64,000 bases of DNA, from the NCBI GenBank assembly GCA_038501195.1, contig JBBPUQ010000001.1, forward strand, positions 2,790,001 to 2,854,000, given 5' to 3'. Position 1 is the stretch's first letter. Each line of letters opens with the position of its first letter. A program made the position numbers and the translations under genes. This document shows positions 47,817 to 57,559 of the stretch, one piece after another. This DNA comes from Nemania diffusa. Lineage: Eukaryota; Ascomycota; Sordariomycetes; Xylariales; Xylariaceae. The notes below the pieces were generated by a model. The model searched no databases. It was not told the origin of the DNA and saw only the letters and a program-made list of their open reading frames with translations.

Positions 47817-49388
47817 ATGGCACAGCACAGCTTTAGCCACTTCGGTGGAGGCCAGAACAACGGAGGAAGCGTTGACCCAAGTGATCTGGCCTCTGGGGCT
47901 TACGGGGCATCGTATTCGAATAACTTCAACGGCAACAACAGCACGTCCAACGGGTTTTTCCACGATGATGAGCTTATGGATACTCTCGGTAGCCCAGTCG
48001 ATCGCATGCCCAACCAGTCCGGTATGCACAATCAGGGCCAAGAATTTGGAAGTGTGAACGAAATGAATATGGGCTTCGGCATTTATACACCGCAAACCAA
48101 TAATCCAGGTCTGCACATGGATCAGTCGCATGTTAATGGGTACTCTCATACTCCAGAGGGCGACCCGGTACAGAGTCCGTATCTCCACGACTTCAATCAA
48201 CCATTCCGACAAATCCAACATCCACAATCTTTCGGAAACTCGCTTCAATCACCTGTTTCATACTCTGGCTCGCCCCTGACGAACTCAGACATTCACCACG
48301 ACGGCAGCGACCCCAATTATCTGAACACAAAGTCCCATGCTCAGATGTCTCAGAGCATACAGCGCAAAAGCTCTAACGCTAGAAACCAGCTGACAAATAA
48401 GACCGCTGCCGCTATGTCGGCATTGTCCATGAATTCGCGTGAGTCGGGAGGCTTTGGCGCACAACCAATTCGGACGCCTGGAGGTCACCACGAAAAATCA
48501 CCACCGGCACAATGGATCCATACCCCGAATAGCCTATCATCTTTCCCTGGTTCTGGGTTCTCTTCCCCGTTACAACACGGAATGCAAAGCACACAGATTA
48601 CGGATGTTCTATTGAAAGGAGGCACGTCCATGCCAGCCAAGCTCAATACCCCAAATGCTGTCTCAACTCAAGAAATGAAGAGAAAGAGGCGCCGCGAATC
48701 TCATAACTTGGTTGAACGTCGGCGCCGGGACAACATCAACGAAAGAATACAAGATCTTAGCAAGCTAGTCCCCACCCACAGACTTGATGACGAGAAAGTC
48801 CGTAAAATGATCCAAAATGGAACGCCAGTGTCACCAAGTCTCGCTGGGATTGCCAGCCCAGGACAGGCAACATCGGGATTGGCAGGCCCGGGTGCCAAGC
48901 GAGCTACAGGCGCAGGTAACATAACTACCGGTCTTCCGCTTGAAGACAAGGACAAAGGTCCCAACAAAGGCGACATACTCAACGGCTCTGTAAGTTGGAC
49001 GAGAGACCTGATGTGGATGCTACACCTTAAGCTTCAGCAGCAAGAGGAGCTTATCAACACCATCGTGGATCTGGGTGGCAGGGTTTCGTTTTCTATCTCT
49101 GATGATGAGAAGCGGATGCAGACAGAACTGAATGAAGCGTGGGACAAGAACGAGCCTCATACGTTCACCTACAGCCGGTTCGCAGGATCTGGTCTCCGTG
49201 TACCTAATCACACTGACTACAAGGGTGATGCCGTTGATGGGGCTGAGCCTGCGGGCATCCCGGTGAGCCCTGAAGACTTGGGGCATGATATTGACGACAA
49301 CGCGGTCTTCTGGGAACAAGACGAAGATGTCGGTGGTCCCAACGCATCCAATTTCAAAGAAGAAGACGAATACATGTACGAGGGATGA
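47817..49388 (+). CDS. bHLH transcription factor with long loop (Rtg3/USF-like)
   Basis: A single coding exon of 523 residues from ATG 47817 (MAQHSFSHFGGGQ). The frame is open up to 47616, but the likely leader intron ending at 47800 and the low-complexity start favour 47817. The N-terminal 270 residues are Asn/Gln/Ser/Gly-rich, as in activation regions. The basic region and helix 1 lie at about 285-318 (ESHNLVERRRRDNINERI, then DLSKLVP); the H-E-R-R pattern predicts binding of E-box (CANNTG) DNA. The loop is about 60 residues, and helix 2 (NGSVSWTRDLMWMLHLKL) runs on into a Gln/Glu coiled segment. The tail is acidic and ends EDEYMYEG. Long loops of this kind are known in yeast Rtg3. The target pathway is not clear from sequence. 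Confidence 0.85.
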   Translation: MAQHSFSHFGGGQNNGGSVDPSDLASGAYGASYSNNFNGNNSTSNGFFHDDELMDTLGSPVDRMPNQSGMHNQGQEFGSVNEMNMGFGIYTPQTNNPGLHMDQSHVNGYSHTPEGDPVQSPYLHDFNQPFRQIQHPQSFGNSLQSPVSYSGSPLTNSDIHHDGSDPNYLNTKSHAQMSQSIQRKSSNARNQLTNKTAAAMSALSMNSRESGGFGAQPIRTPGGHHEKSPPAQWIHTPNSLSSFPGSGFSSPLQHGMQSTQITDVLLKGGTSMPAKLNTPNAVSTQEMKRKRRRESHNLVERRRRDNINERIQDLSKLVPTHRLDDEKVRKMIQNGTPVSPSLAGIASPGQATSGLAGPGAKRATGAGNITTGLPLEDKDKGPNKGDILNGSVSWTRDLMWMLHLKLQQQEELINTIVDLGGRVSFSISDDEKRMQTELNEAWDKNEPHTFTYSRFAGSGLRVPNHTDYKGDAVDGAEPAGIPVSPEDLGHDIDDNAVFWEQDEDVGGPNASNFKEEDEYMYEG

Positions 49389-50484
49389 GAGCCTCCTCTG
49401 TCATCCCGGCAGTGCACTATTCATAAGCACACATTTTCTTTCGGCTCTCCTTCAGCGTTGCTGTCTCCATGCGCAGCGATTCCTGCATGTACCTTGAGAC
49501 ATATTCTAGGCATTTTCATGGAGGCGAGGCATTTATATTGCATTCACAAGGTCGTTTCGGCGTGGGTCTGGGTCGGATCACCAGAATACCAGTTCAGTTT
49601 GCAAGAGAAAGGGAACATTTTTCGACATTTATTTGTGAGGTTGGGGCCTTCTTGAGGCGTAAGGGATCGTCGCCGGTTTTCGTTCCTTTCATTCACATTT
49701 TGTCATCCCCGAGTATATCTGGGCAAGATCGGCACGGGCATGATTGTTTCTATGATACCTGGAGAACCGCGGAGTTTTAGGCCACATTTTCAGGACGTAC
49801 ACGGGCGTTTGCTGCCTCTCATTTTTTTTTTTGCTTGCTCCACCCGGTATTTCGGTTGTGGTTTTCTCTCTCTCTCTCCGTTTTCTTTAGTTAATGTTGC
49901 CAGACTCAACATGACATATGAGCCTATGTAGCGTGCCGTACTTAAAGCGTACTTAGTTGGTTGGCATCTTAATACTCATGTACCACACCCCTTTGAAAGG
50001 GGCCGGCTCTTAGACCAATTCATATACAATTTCTAAACAATTTAAACCAAGCATTTATCGTTTATGGTATTGGTGAATTTCCGATTCCTGCGGTGAATCC
50101 TAAGACGAATGCGAGTTGAACTAATGTCGAGGTCATTGCACATCTCGACTATCTTTCTCTTTCCGACTTCTTGTAGGTAAGCAATGAGGGAGCAAAAAAA
50201 AAAACCTAATGATAGGTAGATGTCTTCCTCTCTTGCCTCACTGAAACCGCGAACAACGCATCTTATGCCGGTACTTGTTGTCTCCTATTAGCCACCTATC
50301 GCCCTCTCACCATCTATGTGCATACCCTTCCCCCGTACTAAGTCATCAGGGAAACAGCAGCCTGATAAGTTTAAATCGAGAAAGCTAGGTACAGAGTCCT
50401 GATAGGTACCTCTCAAAAGAAACCCTCAGTGTCTATCTCTCCTCCAGTACATATATATATATATATATATATATCCGCCTCCTC
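49389..50484. other. Intergenic between convergent bHLH and npr3 genes
   Basis: 3' flanks of both genes. Pyrimidine-rich strips occur near 49820-49890, and a TA microsatellite lies beside the npr3 stop. No gene recognised. Confidence 0.6.
50451..50474. repeat. (AT)12 microsatellite in the npr3 3' flank
   Basis: Twelve perfect AT units ending 10 bases from the npr3 stop codon, so almost surely within its 3' untranslated region. Confidence 0.95.
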
Positions 50485-53386
50485 TTAAAAATGGCGGATG
50501 CAGATCAGGTATTCGCCCATGGCGGTCATGAGGGCCCAGGCCTCCTTCCGCTTCTTGATCTTCATCTTATCGCTGCCCGTTCCACCACCGCCGTTACCGC
50601 CGTTACCGCCGGCAGCAGGGACGGCGGCGGCGGCGTCCCCGGCCATGCCGAGGACGATACGCTCGAGGGCGGCGCGGCCGTTGAAGTACTTCCAGAAGAC
50701 GGGCCAGGCGGCACGGACCTTGGGGTCGGCGAAGCGGCGGCCGATGGCGGAGAGGTAGAGGCTGTCCTTGCCGGTGGCGCGGCGGGCGTCTACGATCACG
50801 TAGGGGGAGAGGTGCGCGAGGTGGGGGGCGGCGTTGAGGGAGGGGCTGGCGGTGGCGACGGGTGGGGGCTTGCGCGCGAAGGCCGCGCTACGCTCGTAGG
50901 CCGCCTGGGCCTCCTTGTCGGCGATACGGCTGAGGCGTGCGGCGAGGGCGAAGCGCTCGCCTTGCGTCTGCGCCGCGGACGCCGGCGGGGACGCGGAGGC
51001 GGAGGGCGGCTCCGAGTGTGAGGGGGTGCTATGCTGGGACGCATGGTGGAAGCGGGACGACGGGGGAGACGCGTCTGCTGCGAGGGGGGATGGGGATGGT
51101 GGGAGCGGTTGGGGGAGGAGGGAGCTTGAGGACGTGGTTATGCCTAGCCCTTCGGTTGGTGCGGCAGTGGCTGGGGCAGAGAGGAGGTTCAGAGTAGCGG
51201 TAGATGCAGAGAGCGAGATGGTGCCGGGTCTGACTGTGGACGAGGAACCGGCTGGCGACGATGGCCGGTAGTGGAAGTACCGACGGTCTCTAATGTCGGA
51301 CTCCTGTTCCCAACCTCTCTGTTGTGCAGACTCTTCCTGCTGCTGTCTTTGAGGTCTCTCGTCATTCTCCTTCTCCTTCCCTTTTTCGTAGTCTTGTTCA
51401 GTGTTCTGCTGCTGCTCTGTCTGTTTCTGCTTCCCCTTTTCCCTTTCCTTCTTGCTCGCCTCCTCCTGCAGCGTCTTGAGTTCCTCAGCCTCGAGCTCGT
51501 ACTCAACCTCGTAGAGGATCTCGGGCCACACGACGACGTAGGCGAAGGTGCAGAGCTGCGTCACCCACCCGCCGCGCATCAGCCAGGCCAGCATCTGCAG
51601 GTACGTGGGACGGTGGTTTTTGGACGGGCAGAACCATTTGTACATGCGCGGAGCCGCTGACAGCTCGGCGAGAAAGTCGGCGAGGTGCGGCGCGAGAGGG
51701 AATGCGCGCGCCCAAGCCTGGCTGGCGCGCGGGAGGAGGCTGAAATCTGCGTTGGGTGATAAGACATACATGTCCCGCGCGTGCAGAGGCGGAATGGCGA
51801 TACCCCGCCGCCAGAAGATGAAGTGCTGGGCGTATTTACGCACCTGGGCTGGCGAGAGACCACTGCCTTGGCTTATTTGATGGAATCTAATGGCAAGTTT
51901 TAGTGAGTAAGTAGAAGCTCGCGGGCAATTAGTAGCCGTCATAAATTGAGGAATCGGTAGAAGGTAAAAGAAGAGGACAACACGGGCGAGTGGAATACTA
52001 GAGAGAGGCGACTACATACGACATGGTTGGTTTCGAAAGCCGTACAAACTCGACCATAGCGGCAGTAGCGTCGTCGGCATCGGCCTGGAGCTCGGCAATG
52101 ATCTTCTTCTCGTCGCTCATAAGTAGTAGGCCGAAGTTCTTGTCAAGGAACGATGGGTCATGCAGGCTGTCCTCTTCGACAAAGTAGTTGGCCGTCGTAA
52201 TCCACAGGCCGCGTGTGCTAGCGGCCTCTTCTTCGGGCGGCAGGTCGGTGAGGTAGAAGGGGATGGGGATCTGTACTGAGTGCGCGATGGTGCCTTCAGA
52301 GGTCTCGAGCTGAAGTGCGGCTATCTTGTTCTGGGACACGGCGTCGTATATATCCTGTATGCAGGCCGCAAGAGACGAGGCCTCCAGGATCTCCTTCCAG
52401 AGCACGCTCATCTTAGTTTCTGTGTTGAAAGTGTGATTAGACAGGCGTCACCATAGTTAGACTACTGATCACTCAGGGATTCTATTTTCACTGAGGCCAG
52501 GGGCTGGTGCATGAAGCTTACTTTCCTCACGGTTCTTATCTTTGAGGGTAAGTATACGCTTCGACTCCTTCCAAACGAAGTCGGTCTTCTGCTGGCTGTA
52601 CTTGAACAGCTTGTTAATCTTTCTAATGATATGCACGTATAATGTCTCGGCCAGTTCCTTGGCCTCGTGTTTTCTGGGCTTCAGTATAAACACCAGGTTG
52701 AACATGGTCATACCACTCTTCTTCTCCTCGGTCTCGTCGAGGCCGTTCCCATTCCCGGTGTTGCCCCCCGTAGCGTCGTCGGCCGGCGACACGTCTTTGT
52801 TCTCGACCTGCAACGCATCGGGGGCCAGCATCGCGGACGAGTGGTTGTCCTTCATTACGATAGACTCGGCTCCATTATCGGGTGACTTAGGAGGCCGGTT
52901 CTTGGGCTGGCGCTTCTGCTTGCGCCAGATGCCATTCTCATGGACATAGACAGGCGAGGAGACAAAGCACAGTTGATCTAGCGAGACTTGGAAGAGACGC
53001 TTATGAAAGGAACGCGAGGGAGTCAGCAGGCTCTCGAGGTCCCTCGTCGGATAGCCGGCGACGTGCTCCCAGGGCACAACATGCGATCCACTCTCGGTCT
53101 CGATGTGGTCGTCGTGGTTCCAGGACTGGAAACCGGCGCCATTGGGCAGCGACCCCGACGCGCCCTCGAAAAAGGGCGGATGGGCGAGCTGGTTCAGCAA
53201 AACCTCGTCGTCGTCGTCGTCCAACTCGTCCTCGATCGATCCCGGGGCCAGCGTGACACGCTGCTTCTTCCCGTACTGGATCTGGGGCGGGTAGTGGAAG
53301 ACGAAGCGAGGTCCGTCGCGCGACCGGTTGACGACCAGGGCCACGCCGAGCAAGTTGGACGTGTTGGGAAGAACCGGTGTTGCCAT
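50485..53386 (-). CDS. npr3: Nitrogen permease regulator 3 (Npr3), GATOR1/SEACIT subunit
   Basis: Three exons: 52522-53386, 52020-52419 and 50485-51886, giving 888 residues. The introns are 102 nt (GTAAGC to CAG) and 133 nt (GTATGT to TAG). The start MATPVLPNTSNLLGVALVV leads into the longin-like N-terminal domain (GPRFVFHYPP). Further family words are MFNLVFILKP (about 240) and LWKEILEASSLAACIQDIYDAV (about 292-315). Other family words are RGLWITTANYF, and the C-terminal helical part with RKYAQHFIFWRRG, MYKWFCPSKN, WLMRGGWVTQLCTF and FNGRAALERI. A Lys/Glu/Gln- then Ser/Pro/Ala-rich insert of about 200 residues (roughly 555-760) breaks the C-terminal domain and is very GC-rich at DNA level. 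Npr3 with Npr2 and Iml1 inhibits TORC1 under nitrogen/amino-acid limitation at the vacuole. An in-frame ATG at 53473 adds 29 repetitive Ser-Pro residues and is less likely to be the start. Confidence 0.93.
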
Positions 53387-54425
53387 TGATAGAAGTGGGT
53401 GGGCGGTTGTTGGTGACGATGGCGATGGCGATGGCGATGGCGAATTTCTTGTTGGCGTCACGTCACGTCGCAACTTATTTCATCCAACAAAACGTGCTTT
53501 GATAGACAGACAGAAAGATACCTGGGTTAGGTAGATATCTGATACCTGATGCACCCTTCGTTTGACACCGTACTTTGTTGTCTCGAGAAAGCTATCATGC
53601 ATGCAATGCCAATTGAGCCAATGCCCAACATCGAGATCAAAGGCGTTATGACATTAGAGAGATCGCGAACATGATCTAGTCTACCTCTTGTCTTTTTGGG
53701 CCTAGGCAAGAATTGAGAGGTGCTGCACGCATACCTCCTACTCAGAAATACCTATGCGTAGGCTACCGGGTAGTAGGTAGTACCTACTTAAGATGTAATA
53801 TTTAATAGTGCACACGTGAATTAGGTTCCTGCGGTAGGTACTACCTGGTATGTATGTAGGCATTCATATTAGAAGAAGAAATACATATGTAGTTCAGCAC
53901 CTTCCCGCATTATGCGTTGGTTGTTTGCACGCATGCACGTGGAATTTGAACTTACCTATCTAGCGGCTAGCCTACCTACCTAGATAGGTACCTAATGCAC
54001 CTAAATAACCACCCGTAGGCTCTATAAATCATTAGGTAGGTATAGGTATCAAGTAGATTTCCGATAGGTTGCAGAGCAAGAAAAGTATAGATACTTCCGG
54101 GTTTGGAATGTTAACCTGAGAGTCAATATTTTATAGCTTTAATTGAATAATGGTTTCATGGTTATATAATCAATCCTTTTTACAGTGTTTCCATTGTCTA
54201 CTGTATTACTTATGTCCCTCGTATCCTTAGATTGCCCGCCCAAATCTATAGAAACATGGCATATGCAGTTACAAGACGAAAACCAGTCATGATATTCGTA
54301 ACGTCATCAGCTTAGGTACTTCGCCTCACCTTTCTGCTGCGTCAAGCAGCATCCGGTGTCCGGGGAAATGCAAGAAGGCAAGAATGCATCGCGCTCTCGC
54401 GTTATAACCATAACCGCTATGACCG
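53387..54425. other. Intergenic, npr3 promoter side
   Basis: Contains a GATGGC repeat just upstream of the npr3 start and dense TAGGTACC words at 53745-54050. No gene recognised. The right end is the 3' flank of the GPI-protein gene. Confidence 0.6.
53417..53443. repeat. GATGGC hexamer repeat in the npr3 leader
   Basis: About four and a half units of cgatgg, 30 bp upstream of the chosen npr3 ATG. If the upstream ATG were used they would encode Ser-Pro repeats. Confidence 0.9.
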
Positions 54426-55218
54426 CTATAACCGTCCGCCCACGATGCCGAGTCCTACGCCAGCAATCACGCCAGCCACACAAGCAGCTGTAGGCCGTGG
54501 TGCTGCGTTCTCGCTGCCGATCGTAAACCCGCCCTGTGTGCCCGCGCGGCACAGTCCGTTGCTCAAGCCGTGACAGGCCGAGAGCGAGAGAGTCGAACAC
54601 ACCGACGTCGCTGTCGCCGATGGGAGCGTCGCCTGTACCTGCGCCACCGTGGTTCCTCCCGCCCCGGGCACTTGGATGGTCACGCCGTATCCGGCGTTGG
54701 CGCCCTCCAGGCCCTCCACACACGCATCGTAGTTCTCGGTGCAGTCGTTCAGCGCCGCGGTGCAGGCTGCTACGTTGCTAAAGGACGTCGGTATGACGGG
54801 GAACGCGAAGTACGAGTTTGTCACATAGGAGGCCGTCGCCGTGGCTCCGCTACTCGGTGCCACGCCCGTGCACGTCGCCCTGGGAATCCATAGTCGTCAG
54901 TCGTGTGGCTAGATAGAGCTCGGAGAGAAGGTCAAGCACTCACGAGGTGGGACAACATGCGGCACTCTGATAGGCGTCTAGAGAGCACACCTGGCCATTC
55001 TCACAGCATGCGCCTGTGAACTGCGTCCCCTTGTCTTCGCAGCTGAAATAGTTGGCTGGGCACACGACCTCTCTCTGCTGAACGGGGAAAAAGGCGAGCG
55101 AGTCGGAGTATCCCAAGGGGTCGACTGGATTGGCCAGTGTTGTCTGTATCGTCGAGATCGCTATCGCTATAGCTAAGGGGGAGAGAGCCGTCGCTTGCCG
55201 GCAGCGTTGTGGGCGCAT
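54426..55218 (-). CDS. Cys-rich GPI-anchored surface protein, hypothetical
   Basis: Two exons, 54944-55218 and 54426-54879, joined across a 64-nt intron (GTGAGT to CAG), giving 242 residues. The N terminus has a signal peptide (hydrophobic ATALSPLAIAIAISTIQTTLA, with the likely cut before NPVDP). A Cys-rich module follows at about residues 50-95, with the pattern C..NYFSC, GACCENGQVC and AACCPTS. A second one, from about 120 on, has AACTAALNDC, NYDACVEGL and CSTLSLSACHGLSNGLC. The end is a Ser/Ala/Pro linker followed by a short hydrophobic tail (ACVAGVIAGVGLGIVGGRL), as in a GPI attachment signal. This layout is common in filamentous fungi for small secreted or wall-anchored proteins of unknown function. 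I know of no named domain that fits with certainty. Confidence 0.85.
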
Positions 55219-56345
55219 GATTCTGGATCGTTCTCGGGTATCAGCAATTCATTATCGTCAATGATGCTAAAAGGCCAGTGTGGTCGCGATGCAGCAACCG
55301 AAGAGCTCTGCGTATACCGACAGCACAGTAGTAGGATATGAAGAAAGTGGCTTGGTTCTACCACTTTATGACTGCTCCGAGTAATCGAAAACGGGTTGCC
55401 TATAATACGTGGTGGAGAGTATCGATCGATCGGTCATTCAGACTAGGTAGGTAGGTTGGGTACAGCGCAAGAGTGGGCCATCGATCTGCAAGTTGATGTG
55501 TTTAGGTACATAGGTTAGGTAGTTGGGACTGTTAGATAATAATACGGGGACAGCAACGAAGGAGGAGTGATGACATATGTACAGGAGCTGTGTGAGGTGT
55601 GAGGAAGGACTGCCCGATTTGGAATAATCTGTACGAGTCTCCGCCTCATTTGCTGGACAATACGATACAATTGGCGATGCAGAACAAACCGAAGCAAGTC
55701 TGGGCACCTATCAAACCGCATCCTGTTCGCCCGGCAACCACGAATCAACCCCTGGTCATGGAGGGCGAGAGGGGCTTTTTGGAGGGGTGCAGGAGGAGGT
55801 CGTCTTACCTAGGTATCCCTTTAACTGCTCTGTGGTTTACAATTGGGGTAATGGGGTTTCTTGCACCCAATAAAACAATAATATTTGACTCGAATACCTA
55901 CCTAAGGTACCTAATTATCAGTATGTAGATATGTAGTAGATAGATCCTATATACCATGTACCTAGGTATGTACTGCGAAGTTAGGTAGTACAAAGTATAA
56001 CTATCAGCTGAAAAAGGGAGAAAATGAAAGGAAAATTCTACAGTGTTTTTATTTCATAAATATACTGTATTTCAGCTAGCACTCCCCCACACTTCTAGCC
56101 TATATACTACCTAAACTACCTAAACATATACCTAACCTACATGTAGGCTAGGTAGGTAACCAAAAACATTTTCCCAGCTCACCTCTCGTACGAGGGTAGA
56201 GCCGCCATCAAGTGTCGTGACCTTTACGACACGGACAAATCGCGATTCCCAACAGCTCCAAATACGATTTATACATACAATTCATAGATCAATGAATGAT
56301 ATATAAGATATCGTAAAAGTCACATTGTTTATCGAGGAAGGTGCG
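55219..56345. other. Intergenic between divergent GPI-protein gene and cox19
   Basis: Promoter region of both genes. TACCTAAG/TAGGTACC words occur near 55895-55990 and 56105-56160. A frame at 55599-55928 (plus) is not convincing. No other gene recognised. Confidence 0.6.
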
Positions 56346-56874
56346 ATGAGTTCTTTCGGCAGTCCGGGCTCGGGCACCTACACCGGGAAGCCAACTCCGT
56401 AAGCCTATAGAAATAACCCTCACTCGGTCACTTACACTCCTTCGCTCTCTCACTCACGCACCGATTTCCCTAAGACCTGTACTAACTATATATCCCCTCC
56501 CTCCTACAGTCCAGAGCGTGGGAGCTTCCCTCTGGATCACGATGGTATGTGTTGTCTGGCACACTTTCCACTGTCGCCGTTATGACTGACGGGTTGTCAG
56601 GCGAGTGCAAGCACGTCATGACACGCTACTTGTCTTGCATCAAGAAGGTGAAGGGCGTCAACGATGATGAGTGCCGTAACCTAGCTAAGTCATATCTCGC
56701 ATGTCGAATGGACCGGTAGGAGTTCATTCTCTCTCATTCTCTCTCGCTCTGATACTAACATTGACTAATGGCAGGAATTTGATGGCCAAGGATGATTTCA
56801 AAAACTTAGGGTTTGCTGAAGAACCAAGTACAAAGCCAACCACGTCGGACCCTGGAGGCCGGAAAACGAGTTAG
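56346..56874 (+). CDS. cox19: Cytochrome c oxidase assembly protein Cox19
   Basis: Four small exons: 56346-56398, 56510-56544, 56601-56715 and 56775-56874, giving 100 residues. Donors are GTAAGC, GTATGT and GTAGGA; the first intron has an ACTAAC branch point. The protein starts [16 protein letters not shown]. It carries a twin CX9C (CHCH) fold: [11 protein letters not shown] and [11 protein letters not shown], followed by [17 protein letters not shown], the Cox19 signature. Cox19 is a soluble protein of the mitochondrial intermembrane space, imported by the Mia40 disulfide relay, and works in copper supply to cytochrome c oxidase with Cox11. The exons are each too short to stand out as open frames, so simple ORF calling would miss this gene. 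Confidence 0.95.
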
Positions 56875-57559
56875 AAGCATTTTCTAGCGAGAAAGGCGGA
56901 AAAGAGAAAAACTGGACGGCCTAGTCAGAAGTCAGCCGACCTTGAAGCCGGGCGTGTATATTATGACATGAACTAGGGCTTTCTTTCTAGACTGGCGATA
57001 CCCCATGTTGTCAGCGACATCTCCTCTGGTTATTGTATGTATCACCGTACTGTATTGTATACGCTCATAATCGGAGTATTCGATCGATTTACTATCCTCA
57101 ATTGAGGGTTCATGCCCGAAAGAAGCATTCAAACCCTTGCCTACTTCTAGATATGGAAAACAGCTATCTTATCATCTTAGCCACCTAATCGCGAAAGCGA
57201 ATAATATATTTGTCTCCCTTCAACTTCTCGTTAGTATTTCCTATATAAAGACATATATATAATTTTCCCGCCTACGTTACGTTTAAAAGCTCGTTGTTAA
57301 AGCCGGCTTAAATCCCCTCCATATGCGGGAACCTCTACCTATGTACCTACATAGTATGCAAGTGGACCGCGGGACTCCTCCTCCTTAGCCTTATACGGCA
57401 CTGTACGGCCCATGTCCGTTCCCGGGACCAGCAAGCCAATGCATTATTATTTATTACACCCTCTAAGAAAACACTTACAAATCCGGTGCTAGATTGAAGA
57501 CAAGTTGCTTCTCATAATAATGAGGCAGTGGCTGTGAAAATCCACATAATATTTCTCAG
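56875..57559. other. Intergenic between cox19 and the fused ligase gene
   Basis: 3' flank of cox19 and promoter of the next plus-strand gene. It is A+T-richer near 57190-57270. No gene recognised. Confidence 0.6.

Noticed and set aside
50491..51271. Long plus-strand frames opposite npr3
   Set aside because: Produced by the GC-rich low-complexity npr3 exon; Gly/Arg-rich translation with no protein character.
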